NCBI RefSeq assembly: GCF_014656415.1
Contig: NZ_BNCJ01000018.1
Location: forward strand, 1-64,000
From: Seohaeicola zhoushanensis
GTDB lineage: Bacteria > Pseudomonadota > Alphaproteobacteria > Rhodobacterales > Rhodobacteraceae
Length of the DNA: 64,000 nucleotides
Direction of reading: 5' to 3'
The notes below the pieces were generated by a model. It ran no database searches. It was given only the letters and a program-made list of their open reading frames with translations, and was not told the DNA's origin. Below, in pieces: positions 37,006 through 46,333 of the stretch; positions within the stretch are counted from its first letter, which is position 1; each line of letters begins with the position of its first letter. A program made the position numbers and the translations under genes.

Positions 37006-38087
37006 CAGCGCACCCCCTTGAACGCGGCCAGGACCGCGATGATGCGCCGACAGGCGGCCTCGTCGCCCACGGTAATCCGAAGGCCCTCGGGAAGACCGTA
37101 GCCCGTGACCCGGCGCACGATGATCCCGTCGGCTTTGAGCGCGGCATCGGCGGCGCCGGCTTCCTCGGCATCGGCAAAGCGGGCCAGCACGAAGTTCGCG
37201 TGGCTCTCGTCGCAGCCGACACCCATCTGGCGCAGCGCATCGGTGAGCCAGCTGCGCCAGCGGGCGTTCTCCTCGCGGCAACGGGTCGTGAACTCGACGT
37301 CGCGGATCGCTGCTTCGGCCGCGGCCATCTGGCCCTGGCTCAGGTTGAACGGCTGGCGCAGGCGGTTGAGCACGTCGATCACCTCGCGCCGGGCATAGCC
37401 CCAGCCGATCCGCAGCCCGCCAAGGCCGTGGATCTTCGAGAAGGTCCGCGTCATGATCACGTTGTCATGCGCCTCGACCAGCCCGGCGCCGCCGTCGAAC
37501 CCGTCGACGAACTCGGCATAGGCGCCATCGTGGACCAGCAACGCGCGGCCCTTCAGGCCGGCGGCCAGACGGTCGAGATCCGCTTCCGATACCATGGTCC
37601 CGGTCGGGTTGGCCGGGTTGGCCAGGAAGACGATGCGGGTCTTGTCGGTCACCGCCGCGAGGATGGCATCGACGTCGATGCAGCGTTCCCGTTCGCCCAC
37701 GGTGACCGGGGTCGCCCCAACCGCATGGGCCAGGATCGGATACATCGAGAAGCCGTGCTCGGTGGTGATGATCTCGTCGCCCGTCCCGGCATAGGCCTGG
37801 GCGATGAACTGCAGCACCTCGTCCGAGCCGACGCCGCAGACGATGCGGTCGGGGTCGAGGCCATGGATCTCGCCGATGGCACGGCGCAGGGCGCCGTGAT
37901 CGGTGTTGGGATAGCGGTGCAGGTCGGCGGCGGCGGCCAGGTAGGCGGCGCGGGCCTTGTCCGAGCACCCGTAGGGGTTCTCGTTCGACGACAGTTTCAG
38001 CACATCCGCGCGACCCGCGATCGCGCTTTCGCCGCTGACATACAGCGCGATGTCCATGATCCCCGGTTGCGGTGCGATCCCGGCCAT
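37005..38087 (-). CDS. hisC: Histidinol-phosphate aminotransferase
   Basis: A 360-residue fold-type I PLP aminotransferase. It starts [17 protein letters not shown] and contains [18 protein letters not shown], the PLP lysine in [16 protein letters not shown], and [11 protein letters not shown]. It converts imidazoleacetol phosphate to histidinol phosphate and may also transaminate prephenate or aromatic 2-oxo acids, fitting its pairing with tyrC. The ribosome site is GGGGGAC. Confidence 0.95.
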   Translation of the reverse strand: MAGIAPQPGIMDIALYVSGESAIAGRADVLKLSSNENPYGCSDKARAAYLAAAADLHRYPNTDHGALRRAIGEIHGLDPDRIVCGVGSDEVLQFIAQAYAGTGDEIITTEHGFSMYPILAHAVGATPVTVGERERCIDVDAILAAVTDKTRIVFLANPANPTGTMVSEADLDRLAAGLKGRALLVHDGAYAEFVDGFDGGAGLVEAHDNVIMTRTFSKIHGLGGLRIGWGYARREVIDVLNRLRQPFNLSQGQMAAAEAAIRDVEFTTRCREENARWRSWLTDALRQMGVGCDESHANFVLARFADAEEAGAADAALKADGIIVRRVTGYGLPEGLRITVGDEAACRRIIAVLAAFKGVR

Positions 38088-38179
38088 TATGTCCCCCAGA
38101 TGGTTCCGGCGGGTTCTATGACTCTCAGCGAGGCATGGCCAGAGGGAAAAGCCACGCCACGCAGCGCTTCGCCGCCGGG

Positions 38180-39289
38180 TCACGGGGCGAGGAAACGCGC
38201 GAGATAGTCGTCGGAATAGTCGATTTCGATCTCGATCCAGATCGGCAGGTGGTCGGACATCTCGTAGGTGGTCCAGCTGCGATAGCTCTTCTCGAAATGG
38301 GCGTAGGGCGGACGGCCATGCCTGGCGCGCTCGGCCACGGTGACAGGCAGGTAATGGGCGATCTGCTCGGCGTCGGTCAGGCGGCGTTGCGGCATGGCCG
38401 CTTCGGCCGCTGTCTGCGCCGGAAAGTCGCGGTCGGGCCACGGCCCGAAGACCGATCGGCGCCAGTCGAAGACGCCGTGGCGCAGCAACCGGGTCTTGCG
38501 CTCGGCCTTGCCCTTCACGGTGAAGGCGATCTGGTCGAAGAACTTGTCACCGCCCAGGTTGGTCGCGGGAAAGGCGGGCACCACCATCTCGCTTGCGGTC
38601 AGGGCCGCCATGATCGGTCCGTCGCGGGTGTCGATGTTGAGATCGCCCAGCAGCACGTAGACCTGGTCCTCGTCCTTCGCGCGGTCGACCAGCACACGTG
38701 TTATCGCGCGGATCTCCTGCGCCCTGAGCTCCTTTTCCGCCGCGCTCTCGCCGCCGAAGATGATATGCGCGGAACAGAGCGCGAAGCGGAACCAGCCCGC
38801 CTGGAAAGCCGCGAAGAAGGGCGAGCGGGCGATCTGTTCGCCCGCGATCAGATCCTCGCTCGGGAGGACGATCTCGCCGATCAGGTTGCGGAAGATCACC
38901 TTGTCGGTGTTGTAGAGGAAGGCCATTCGCTCGGAATTGCCACCCTTGTGGGTCGAGACGTCCGAGACGAAGTATTCCCATTGCGGCCCCAGCAGGCGCA
39001 CCAGCCGCTGCAACGGGGCAAGGTCACTCTTGATCTCCTGCACCGCGCAGATGTCGAAGCTGTTCACGATCTCGGCGATGTAGTGGTAGCTCTCGTCGAG
39101 CCGGGGCAGCCCGTCGTCGAAGGCCCGGATGTTCCACGAGCCGATGATCAGCGAATTGGCCCGCCGGTTGCGCAGCACCTGGTCGTGCAGGTCACGCCGA
39201 AGGGCAAGCAGCCGGGCCGCAACCCAGGCCGCCTTGCCGGAATAGGCGGGGTCGTTCTCGTAGGATTTCAATCCGTGGTAGAAGGCCAT
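38180..39289 (-). CDS. Endonuclease/exonuclease/phosphatase family protein
   Basis: A 369-residue protein with the EEP (DNase I-like) fold: [23 protein letters not shown] (metal Glu), [13 protein letters not shown] and [13 protein letters not shown] (catalytic Asp-His). It begins [18 protein letters not shown], a plant/bacterial-type N-terminal helical lead. It has no signal peptide. The substrate could be DNA, a phosphoester or a phosphoinositide-like molecule; the sequence does not decide. ATG 39289 with GAGGACG. Confidence 0.87.
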   Translation of the reverse strand: MAFYHGLKSYENDPAYSGKAAWVAARLLALRRDLHDQVLRNRRANSLIIGSWNIRAFDDGLPRLDESYHYIAEIVNSFDICAVQEIKSDLAPLQRLVRLLGPQWEYFVSDVSTHKGGNSERMAFLYNTDKVIFRNLIGEIVLPSEDLIAGEQIARSPFFAAFQAGWFRFALCSAHIIFGGESAAEKELRAQEIRAITRVLVDRAKDEDQVYVLLGDLNIDTRDGPIMAALTASEMVVPAFPATNLGGDKFFDQIAFTVKGKAERKTRLLRHGVFDWRRSVFGPWPDRDFPAQTAAEAAMPQRRLTDAEQIAHYLPVTVAERARHGRPPYAHFEKSYRSWTTYEMSDHLPIWIEIEIDYSDDYLARFLAP

Positions 39290-39628
39290 ATGACGTCCTC
39301 GCACTGCGCCCCCGCCACGACAGGATGGCAGCCCAGACGCGCCCTGTCGATCCGCCTGCGGGCAGGGTATTCCGGGCTTGATCCGCGCGGGACTTTCCCT
39401 TACACGACCGCAATCCCGGAATCGCTCGCGCGGCTCTGGGTGCTTCGTATTGGCAATCACGCGGGCGCCCGGCTTTCTTCGGCCGAACCGGACCGCGGCC
39501 AGGACGAAGGCACAACGGAACCGACGAACGATCTCCGGCGGGCGCTGCGGCGGACCCGGTTGAAGACCAGGAGCTCTCGGGCGCGCACACTCTGCGGGGC
39601 AACCGCAGGCTTATTGGAGACTTTAGCG
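39290..39628 (+). promoter_or_regulatory. Upstream region of rplS with candidate promoter
   Basis: 339 bases without a gene. TTGATC (39378-39383) and TACACG (39401-39406) are 17 bases apart and could be the rplS promoter, giving a leader of about 215 bases. In many alphaproteobacteria rplS follows trmD; here a divergent exonuclease-family gene stands in that place, so rplS must have its own promoter. No ribosomal leader motif was recognised. Confidence 0.4.
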
Positions 39629-40012
39629 ATGAACCTGATCGCACAGATCGAGGCGGAACAGATCGCCTCGCTGGGGAAAACGATCCCCGACTTCCGCGCC
39701 GGCGACACCATCCGCGTCGGCTACAAAGTGACCGAAGGCACCCGCAGCCGCGTCCAGATGTATGAAGGCGTCTGCATCTCGCGCAAGGGCGGCGGCATCG
39801 GCGCCTCGTTCACCGTTCGCAAGATTTCCTTCGGCGAAGGCGTGGAACGCGTGTTCCCGCTCTACTCGACCAACATCGACAGCATCGAAGTGGTCCGCCG
39901 TGGCCGCGTCCGCCGCGCCAAGCTGTACTACCTGCGCTCGCGTCAGGGCAAATCGGCCCGGATCGCCGAGAACACCAACTACAAAGAGCTGTCTTCGTCG
40001 GCCGAAGCGTAA
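39629..40012 (+). CDS. rplS: 50S ribosomal protein L19
   Basis: A 127-residue ribosomal protein starting [15 protein letters not shown], with [28 protein letters not shown] and [14 protein letters not shown]. It is slightly longer than the E. coli protein, with a C-terminal tail rich in Ser and Ala. ATG 39629 follows GGAGA. rpmE follows after 11 bases. Confidence 0.98.
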   Translation: MNLIAQIEAEQIASLGKTIPDFRAGDTIRVGYKVTEGTRSRVQMYEGVCISRKGGGIGASFTVRKISFGEGVERVFPLYSTNIDSIEVVRRGRVRRAKLYYLRSRQGKSARIAENTNYKELSSSAEA

Positions 40013-40023
40013 GGAACAGAGTC

Positions 40024-40245
40024 ATGAAACAAGGCATTCACCCCGAATACCACGTCATCGACGTCAAGCTGGTCGATGGCACCGTGGTCCAGATGAAATC
40101 GACCTGGGGCAAGGAAGGCGACCAGATGTCGCTGGATATCGACCCCTCGGTGCACCCGGCCTGGACCGGCGGCGGCACCCGCCTGCTGGACACCGGCGGC
40201 CGCGTGTCGAAGTTCAAGAGCAAATACGCCGGCCTCGGGTTCTGA
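40024..40245 (+). CDS. rpmE: 50S ribosomal protein L31, zinc-free (C-minus) type
   Basis: A 73-residue L31 starting [20 protein letters not shown] and ending in [14 protein letters not shown]. The Cys residues that bind zinc in C-plus L31 are absent. It keeps HPAWTGG and the TGGRV motif. It is co-transcribed with rplS and closed by a terminator. Confidence 0.96.
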   Translation: MKQGIHPEYHVIDVKLVDGTVVQMKSTWGKEGDQMSLDIDPSVHPAWTGGGTRLLDTGGRVSKFKSKYAGLGF

Positions 40246-40268
40246 TCCATCGCCGCAGCGTTACGCCG

Positions 40269-40291
40269 ACGCCGCCCCCAGGGCGGCGTTT
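40269..40291 (+). terminator. Terminator of rplS-rpmE
   Basis: A 9-bp ACGCCGCCC stem (40269-40277 with 40281-40289) with a tight CCA loop and a short T run. Confidence 0.8.
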
Positions 40292-40383
40292 GTCGTTTCA
40301 GGGGTCGGTATCGGGCTGGAAGTGACCAAATAGAAACGAATTGACGGCATGGTCCGGGGCTCAAGCAACAGTCCGGAGTCAAC

Positions 40384-41988
40384 ATGCCACAAGCCCTGTC
40401 CGTCACCCAGGCCCTGAACCGCGCAAGCAAGGCAATCAAGACCGGCGAGGTCGAGGTCGCCGAAGATCTCTACCTCAAGGTGCTCGAACGGTTTCCGGCC
40501 AACCGGCGGGCGCAGGCGGGGCTGCTCACGCTCTGTCAGGGCAGCGCGACCGAGATGGCGCAAAGCGCGCGAGAGATGCAGGCCAGGGGCAATCTCTACG
40601 CCGCCGAGAAGCGGTGGAGCTTTGCGGTCTGCCGCTCGCCCGAGACCGCGGGGCTGGGGGTCGGGCTGGCGCTCTGCCGGCTGGAGATGGGCCAGGCGGC
40701 GGCGGCGCTGGACGCGGTCGACAAGGTGCTGGAGGCCTGCCCCGACGATGCCCGCGCGCTGGATACGCGCGGCCGCGCGCTGCGCGACCTGGGGCGGATG
40801 GAGGAGGCAGAAGCCTGCCACCGGGCCGCCCTGCGCGGCGGCATCGAAGATACCGGCCCGCTCAACCACCTTGGCATTCTTGCCCAGGCACGCGGTGAAC
40901 GCGCGGCGGCGGCCGAGTTCTATCGCCGGGCCATTGCGCTGCGCCCCGAGGTGCCGGACCTGCATCACAACCTCTCGCACGTGCACCGCTATGCCGAGGG
41001 CGACGCGCATATCGCGCAGATGGAGCGGCTGCTGTCACGGGTCGCGCCGAACGATCCGGGCCAGGCGCCGCTGCATTTCGCGCTGTTCAAGGCCTTCGAC
41101 GATCTCGACCAGCTCGACCTGGCGTTTCATCACCTGGTCCGGGGCAACCGGATGAAACAGGCTGCGCTGGGCTATGAGGTGCGCCATGACGCGCTGCGCT
41201 TCGCCCATGTCAAATCGCTGTTCGCGGCCCCGGTGGAGGAGGTCGTGGCCGAGAGCCCCCTGCCCGTGCGCCCGATCTTCGTGGTGGGGCTGCCGCGTTC
41301 GGGGACGACGCTGGTGGAGCAGGTGCTGGCGCAGGCGCCGGGCACCCAGGGCTGCGGCGAGCTTTCGGTGATCGCCCGCGCCGCAGCGCGGCTGCTGCGC
41401 GGCTTGCAGGAAGACAAGCGGGCGGCGCTGGAGCCGCAGGATCTGAGCAGGATGCGCACCGAGATTGCCGAGGGGCTGGCACGCTATTCCAACGGCGCGC
41501 CGGTGATGATCGACAAGATGCCGCTGAACTTCCGCTGGCTCGGCTTCATCGCCGCCGCCCTGCCCGAGGCGCGGATCGTGCACGTGGTGCGCGACCCGAT
41601 GTCGGTGGCCTGGTCGCTGTTCCGTCATGCCTTCGCCGGTCGCGGCAACGGCTTTGCCTACAGCATCGGCGGGATCACCGCCTATATGCTGCTGCACCGT
41701 GACCTGATGGCCTACTGGCAACGCCGCCTGCCGAGGAAGATCGCGACGCTCGACTATGACGCGATGGTGCGTGACCCCGACCCCGAGCTACGCGCGCTTG
41801 TCGCCGCCTGCGGGCTGGAGTGGCACGATGACTGTCTCAGCCCGCACCGTTCGGGCAGCGCGGTTCTGACCGCCAGCGCAGCGCAGGTGCGCCAGCCGAT
41901 CCATGACACCTCGAACGCCGCATGGCTCCGCTACGAGACCCAGATGGAGCCGCTGCGGGCGGCGCTGGCGCAGGCCGGGTTGCTTTGA
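40384..41988 (+). CDS. TPR repeat protein with sulfotransferase domain
   Basis: A 534-residue protein. The N-terminal about 260 residues form tetratricopeptide-like helical repeats (AEDLYLKVLERFPANRRAQAG, ALDTRGRALRDLGRMEEAEA; quoted in parts). The C-terminal half is a sulfotransferase with the PAPS 5'-phosphosulfate loop VVGLPRSGTTLVEQ at about 300 and the 3'-phosphate motif VRDPMSVAWSLF at about 402. It would transfer sulfate from PAPS to an unknown acceptor, possibly a polysaccharide or protein. No PAPS synthesis gene is nearby. Confidence 0.9.
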   Translation: MPQALSVTQALNRASKAIKTGEVEVAEDLYLKVLERFPANRRAQAGLLTLCQGSATEMAQSAREMQARGNLYAAEKRWSFAVCRSPETAGLGVGLALCRLEMGQAAAALDAVDKVLEACPDDARALDTRGRALRDLGRMEEAEACHRAALRGGIEDTGPLNHLGILAQARGERAAAAEFYRRAIALRPEVPDLHHNLSHVHRYAEGDAHIAQMERLLSRVAPNDPGQAPLHFALFKAFDDLDQLDLAFHHLVRGNRMKQAALGYEVRHDALRFAHVKSLFAAPVEEVVAESPLPVRPIFVVGLPRSGTTLVEQVLAQAPGTQGCGELSVIARAAARLLRGLQEDKRAALEPQDLSRMRTEIAEGLARYSNGAPVMIDKMPLNFRWLGFIAAALPEARIVHVVRDPMSVAWSLFRHAFAGRGNGFAYSIGGITAYMLLHRDLMAYWQRRLPRKIATLDYDAMVRDPDPELRALVAACGLEWHDDCLSPHRSGSAVLTASAAQVRQPIHDTSNAAWLRYETQMEPLRAALAQAGLL

Positions 41989-42047
41989 GCACACGCGAGG
42001 AAATCTCCTGTGCACAACCTCTGATGGGCGCTTTTCATCCGCTTAGA

Positions 42048-42061
42048 CACTAAATATAGTG
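42048..42061. promoter_or_regulatory. Palindrome in the mipZ upstream region
   Basis: CACTA-AATA-TAGTG is a perfect 14-base palindromic site 47 bases before the mipZ start, in an AT-richer patch. It could be an operator or overlap the -10 region. Confidence 0.35.
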
Positions 42062-42107
42062 GCCGGAACAAGCGAACTGTGCAAAGCAGCTGTGAAGAGG
42101 TCCGGGC

Positions 42108-42917
42108 ATGGCACATATCATCGTCGTGGGGAACGAAAAGGGCGGCGCGGGTAAATCCACCGTCTCGATGCACGTGGCAACCGCCCTCGCGCGGCTCGGC
42201 CACAAGGTCAGCGCGCTCGACCTCGACCTGCGCCAGCGGACCATGGCGCGCTATGCCGAGAACCGGCTGACCTTCCTCCAGAAGGCCGGGCTGGACCTTC
42301 CCAGCGCGAGCTGCCACGACCTGCCCGAGATCGATCCGGCGGCCCTGCGCCCCGGCGAGAACATCTACGACCACCGCCTCTCGGCGGCGGTGTCGCAGCT
42401 TGAGCCCGACAGCGATTTCATCCTGATCGACTGCCCCGGCTCGCATACCCGCCTCAGCCAGGTCGCCCACTCGCTGGCCGATACGCTGATCACGCCGCTG
42501 AACGACAGCTTCATCGACTTCGACCTGCTGGCCCAGACCGACACCACCGGCGAGAAGATCCTCCGCCCCTCGGTCTATTCCGAGATGGTGTGGAGCGCGC
42601 GGCAGCTGCGCGCGCAGGCCGGGCTCAAGCCGATCGACTGGGTGGTCATGCGCAACCGGGTCGCTACCCAGCGCATGGTCAACAAGGAGAAGATGGAGCG
42701 CGCGATCAAGATGCTGTCCGAGCGGCTTGGCTTCCGGGTCGCGCCGGGCTTTTCCGAACGGGTCATCTTCCGCGAACTCTTCCCGCGCGGGCTGACACTG
42801 CTCGACCTCAAGGATATCGGGGTCAAGCAGCTGAACATCTCGAACGTCGCCGCCCGCCAGGAGCTGCGCGACATGATGAAGGCGCTGAACCTGCCGGGCG
42901 TGAAGATCACCTTCTGA
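42108..42917 (+). CDS. mipZ: Division-plane positioning ATPase MipZ (ParA family)
   Basis: A 269-residue P-loop ATPase. It has the deviant Walker A VVGNEKGGAGKSTVS, followed by ALDLDLRQRTMARYAENR, the strongly conserved MipZ segment, and DFILIDCPGSHTRLS. MipZ binds ParB at the origin and forms a gradient that keeps FtsZ at mid-cell in alphaproteobacteria without Min. ParA proteins share the fold, but the DLDLRQRT motif and the absence of parB nearby favour MipZ. Confidence 0.93.
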   Translation: MAHIIVVGNEKGGAGKSTVSMHVATALARLGHKVSALDLDLRQRTMARYAENRLTFLQKAGLDLPSASCHDLPEIDPAALRPGENIYDHRLSAAVSQLEPDSDFILIDCPGSHTRLSQVAHSLADTLITPLNDSFIDFDLLAQTDTTGEKILRPSVYSEMVWSARQLRAQAGLKPIDWVVMRNRVATQRMVNKEKMERAIKMLSERLGFRVAPGFSERVIFRELFPRGLTLLDLKDIGVKQLNISNVAARQELRDMMKALNLPGVKITF

Positions 42918-42930
42918 CGCCCGGAGCGGT

Positions 42931-45705
42931 TCAGGCGAAGGCCTTGTTCGCCTCTTCGAGTTCCTTCAGGATCGCCGCGTATTGCGGATCGTCGTGGAGC
43001 GCCTTCAGTTGCTTGCGCGCGGCCGCGATCTTGTCGCGCTCGGCGGCGATCTTCTTGTCGATGTCCTCGAGGTCGACCCGGCTCTTGTCCGATCCGAGCT
43101 GACCAGTCATCTGCACGATCTTGTCGTCGAGCCCCTTGATCCGCTTGTCATTGGAGTCGATGTCGCGCTCGAGGTCCTTTTTCTTCTTGGCGTCCCACTC
43201 CTGCCCCAGCTGCCGCGACAGCCGACGCCCGCGCGATTCCACCTGGGCTTTCAACAGTTCGGCCTGGCGGATCTTCACCTGAAGCAGCCCGTCGGACTTG
43301 CTGAGCTCCAGCTGCCGGATCTGGCCCTCGGCGCGGTTGATAACGTTGCCAAGCTCGGCCGCCTGCTTGCCCAGCGTCTTGGAATAGGCCACGGTCGCCT
43401 TCTTCAGGCGGGTCAGATCTTCCTTGGTGTAGTTCTGGTCGACCTCGTCGAAATAGCTGCTCATCAGGACCGCATCCAGCGTGGGCCGCTTGTCGGGGTC
43501 CGGGTCCTTCATCCGGTTCATCAGCCGCGTCAGCGACGAGACCTGAGCCACCTTGCCTTCGTCGTCGGTCGACTGTGACGGTCCCGGATTCGCGCTCGAG
43601 AACTTCTCCTTGAAGGTGCCCTCGCCCCGCAGCGGATCGGTGACACGTTCGAGGATCTCGCCCAAGGTGAAGTTGTCGGACTTCTGCGTGACGGCCTTGC
43701 CATCCCCGAAGAGTTCCGGCGGCTCGTAGCCCGGCGTGAACTCGTCCAGGCCCTTGATCGCCTCGTCGTGGGTATCGACGTGCCGCGCGAGCCCGAAGTC
43801 GGCCACCTTGAACGTGCCGTCCTCGCTGACGAAGATATTGGCCTCCTTCAGGTCGTGGTGCGTCATCCCGCTGGCTTGCATCGCCTTCATGCCGGTGATG
43901 ATCTCGCGCATCTGCTGGGCCATCATCGCCTGTCGGGCGCCATCGGTGAGAAGGCCCGATTTCTCGGCCGCGCTCATCGAGTCGGAGTATTTCTCGGCGT
44001 CACCCGCGCCGGCGAGGTCCATCACGATCAGCGGTGCTCCGTTGGGGGCCAGCACCATGCCTTTCATGTCGAGCACGTTCTCGGGACAGTCGCCATCCTC
44101 GCCGCCGCTGACCGCGCGGTGATTGCTCACCTCGCTTTTCAGCGTCTGGTGCTCATCCTCTTCCATCGCACTGTCCGCGCTGAAGCCGCGGGGTGTCTTC
44201 AGCACCACTTCGTTGCCATTGGCGTCCTTGGCCAGGTAGACCGTGCCGCCGCCGCCCTGACCGAGGAACTTGATGTTCCCGTAGACCACGCCGCCGATGG
44301 TAAACTCACTCAGCTTGCCGTCGTCGCCGACCTTGGCCTTGTCGGGGTATTTCTGCTGGGCGGCTTCGCGCATGGCGTCGCCCGCAGCCTTGATCTTATA
44401 CCAGACGGTCGGGTCGATTGTGTCGGGCTTGTCGGGGTCGAACTGAATGCCCGAGGCCTTGGCCGCCTCGACATACCAGTCGCGCTGGCTGCGCGTACAC
44501 ATCTCGAAGACCTCGTCGGGCACGGTGCCGTTGGCGAGCAGCGCGTCCATCGCATCGGAGACCCCCTTGCCCGCCGCCGCGCCGATCTCGTCGGGGCGCT
44601 TGCGGGTGTCGGTCACATCGATGCCGAGGTCGTCCATCATCTCGGCGGTGTCGAAGGGCCGGATCCGCGTGCTGGTGATGAGCGAGGTGTCCTCGGTCAT
44701 CGAGAGCATGGCGTTGTCGGTCTTCAGAGCTTCGAGATAGGCTTTCTTGGCCTTCTCGAGCCGCTCCGCCTCGAGCTTGTCGAGATGCTTGAACTGATCT
44801 GCGAGCTTCTGCGCGGCCTCCTTGGCCTCCGGGCCCTCCAGCCGTTTGCCGGCATCGTCGGTCGCGGCCAGCACCTCCATCGGGGGCGGGCTGGTCTTGG
44901 TCTTCAGCACCTCGAGCAGCGTGTTGCGCTGGGTGCGCAGCGCGGCGGACATCTCGCTGGCGAGTTCCGAGCCACTACCGGCCAGGAAACTGGAGCGCAC
45001 CTGCTGGTCGAGGAAGGCATAGCGGGCGTTGTGCATACCCTTGACGGAGTCCGGGTCTTTCTTGCCCAGCAGCTGGATATTGTGCGAGATCAGGGCGAGC
45101 AGCGAGGGGATGGTCGGCGCATTCGCCATCATCGCCTTGTATGTCTGTACCCCCTGGTTGACGTTGGCCTCAAGCGCGTCCCACTCCATCATCAGTTCCT
45201 TCTGGCGCCGCAGGTTCTCGCCTGCCAGGGAGATAATGCCGTCACGGGTATTCTCGGAGGTCGGATCGCGCAGGATCCGCGCCTCGTCGATCACGTCGGT
45301 GGCGCCAAGGGCCAGCAGGTCGCGGATGCGGCGCTGTTCGGTCTGCAGACGTCGGACGCTGGCTTCCAGGTCGTCGAGCTCGGCGTTGATGGCGCCGAGA
45401 CTGATGCCGCCCTTGACCACGGTGGCGGCGGCACGGGCGTTTGCCTTGACAGATTTCAGATCGTGGTAGGCCCCCTTGAGATCGCCGCCCTCGGCCTTCT
45501 TCGTCGCGGCATCCACTGCCTGCTTCAATGCGGCCAGTTGGGGGTGTTCCGGCGGCAGCGCCTTGATCTCGGCCTCGGCCTTGTCGCGCCGGCGCCAGAA
45601 CTCCTGGACCTGCGATTTCAGCGCCTTCTTGGCGAAATACTTCTTGGTGTCATATCCGAGATGCTTTTGCAGGAACTGCAACTGAGCCGGGGTCAGGTCT
45701 GCCAT
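42931..45705 (-). CDS. Large orphan Ser/Thr protein kinase with helical flanks
   Basis: A 924-residue soluble protein. Residues 1 to about 470 are charged and mostly helical, with an A/K-rich unit near the N-terminus (about 30-100) containing GGDLKGAYHDLKSVKANAR. The kinase domain is at about 475-765: Gly-rich loop LGQGGGGTVYLAKD, Lys in VVLKTPR (about 500), catalytic loop THHDLKEANIFV (about 615, HHD in place of HRD), VADFGLAR (about 636) and GYEPPELF. Residues about 780-924 are coiled coil. No membrane helix or PASTA domain is present. It converges on mipZ, with a MarR gene upstream. No phosphatase or FHA gene is close. The ribosome site is AAGAGG. The partner and target are unknown. Confidence 0.85.
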   Translation of the reverse strand: MADLTPAQLQFLQKHLGYDTKKYFAKKALKSQVQEFWRRRDKAEAEIKALPPEHPQLAALKQAVDAATKKAEGGDLKGAYHDLKSVKANARAAATVVKGGISLGAINAELDDLEASVRRLQTEQRRIRDLLALGATDVIDEARILRDPTSENTRDGIISLAGENLRRQKELMMEWDALEANVNQGVQTYKAMMANAPTIPSLLALISHNIQLLGKKDPDSVKGMHNARYAFLDQQVRSSFLAGSGSELASEMSAALRTQRNTLLEVLKTKTSPPPMEVLAATDDAGKRLEGPEAKEAAQKLADQFKHLDKLEAERLEKAKKAYLEALKTDNAMLSMTEDTSLITSTRIRPFDTAEMMDDLGIDVTDTRKRPDEIGAAAGKGVSDAMDALLANGTVPDEVFEMCTRSQRDWYVEAAKASGIQFDPDKPDTIDPTVWYKIKAAGDAMREAAQQKYPDKAKVGDDGKLSEFTIGGVVYGNIKFLGQGGGGTVYLAKDANGNEVVLKTPRGFSADSAMEEDEHQTLKSEVSNHRAVSGGEDGDCPENVLDMKGMVLAPNGAPLIVMDLAGAGDAEKYSDSMSAAEKSGLLTDGARQAMMAQQMREIITGMKAMQASGMTHHDLKEANIFVSEDGTFKVADFGLARHVDTHDEAIKGLDEFTPGYEPPELFGDGKAVTQKSDNFTLGEILERVTDPLRGEGTFKEKFSSANPGPSQSTDDEGKVAQVSSLTRLMNRMKDPDPDKRPTLDAVLMSSYFDEVDQNYTKEDLTRLKKATVAYSKTLGKQAAELGNVINRAEGQIRQLELSKSDGLLQVKIRQAELLKAQVESRGRRLSRQLGQEWDAKKKKDLERDIDSNDKRIKGLDDKIVQMTGQLGSDKSRVDLEDIDKKIAAERDKIAAARKQLKALHDDPQYAAILKELEEANKAFA

Positions 45706-45830
45706 CGATACCTCTTGAAAAACGTGAAACGAAGAAAACTGGTCCGTGTGGGCACGGTTCTAGCAACAAAATTCGCTGTGCCAAAAGAAATTTGCGGCCG
45801 GCAAGACCGCGGATCCGGCAAGCGCGCCTC

Positions 45831-46262
45831 TTAACCGGCGAGCTTGACCAGCAACCGGCGCAGCGTGGCGGACTCGTCCGCCGTCAGGTCGCGCACCAGC
45901 GCGGCGTCGTATTCGCGGGCCACCTGGCGCAGTTCGCGGTAGGCCGCCAGCCCGGCGTGGGTCAGTTCCAGGTGCTCGGACCGGCGGTCGCTCTCGTCTG
46001 GGGTTCGCTGCAGAAAGCGCCGCTCGGCCAGGCGCTGAACGGCGCGGCTGATCTTGGTCTTGTGGGTCCGCGCCCGCTGGCCGATTTCGGTGGCCGTCAT
46101 CCGCCCGTAGATGCCGAGATGGAAGAGGACCCGCCACTCGGTGCGCAGCATTCCGTAGCGGCTCTTGTAGACCCGCTGGAAGGCGAGGCTCGATTCCTCG
46201 GCCGCCTGGTTCAGCAGGTAGGGCAGGAATAGGTGCAGGTCGAAATCGTCTTTTTCGGTCAT
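45831..46262 (-). CDS. MarR family regulator, probably of the homogentisate operon
   Basis: A 143-residue winged-helix protein from MTEKDDFDLHLFLPYLLNQAA. The MarR core is visible: RTEWRVLFHLGIYGRMTATEIGQRARTHKTKISRAVQRL (in parts) and the wing RTPDESDRRSEHLELT. ATG 46262 has AAGGAGCC. It is transcribed divergently from hmgA over a 71-base gap with an inverted repeat, so it probably represses hmgA and itself, released by a pathway intermediate (inference). Confidence 0.9.
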   Translation of the reverse strand: MTEKDDFDLHLFLPYLLNQAAEESSLAFQRVYKSRYGMLRTEWRVLFHLGIYGRMTATEIGQRARTHKTKISRAVQRLAERRFLQRTPDESDRRSEHLELTHAGLAAYRELRQVAREYDAALVRDLTADESATLRRLLVKLAG

Positions 46263-46282
46263 GGCGGCTCCTTTTATGTTGT

Positions 46283-46300
46283 TAGTTACAAAATCAACTA
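46283..46300. promoter_or_regulatory. Candidate MarR operator between marR and hmgA
   Basis: TAGTT (46283-46287) and AACTA (46296-46300) form a perfect inverted repeat with an 8-base AT-rich spacer, an 18-base site of the size MarR dimers bind. It is centred in the divergent promoter gap. Confidence 0.55.
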
Positions 46301-46333
46301 TTACCTCCGCAACCAGCAAAGGGAGGAACGCCC

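Noticed and set aside
42108-42917. Plasmid or chromosome partition parA
   Set aside because: The DLDLRQRT segment and the lack of parB or parS-like context fit MipZ better.
43768-45834. A 688-codon plus-strand frame across the kinase gene
   Set aside because: It is antisense to the kinase, whose catalytic motifs are unambiguous.
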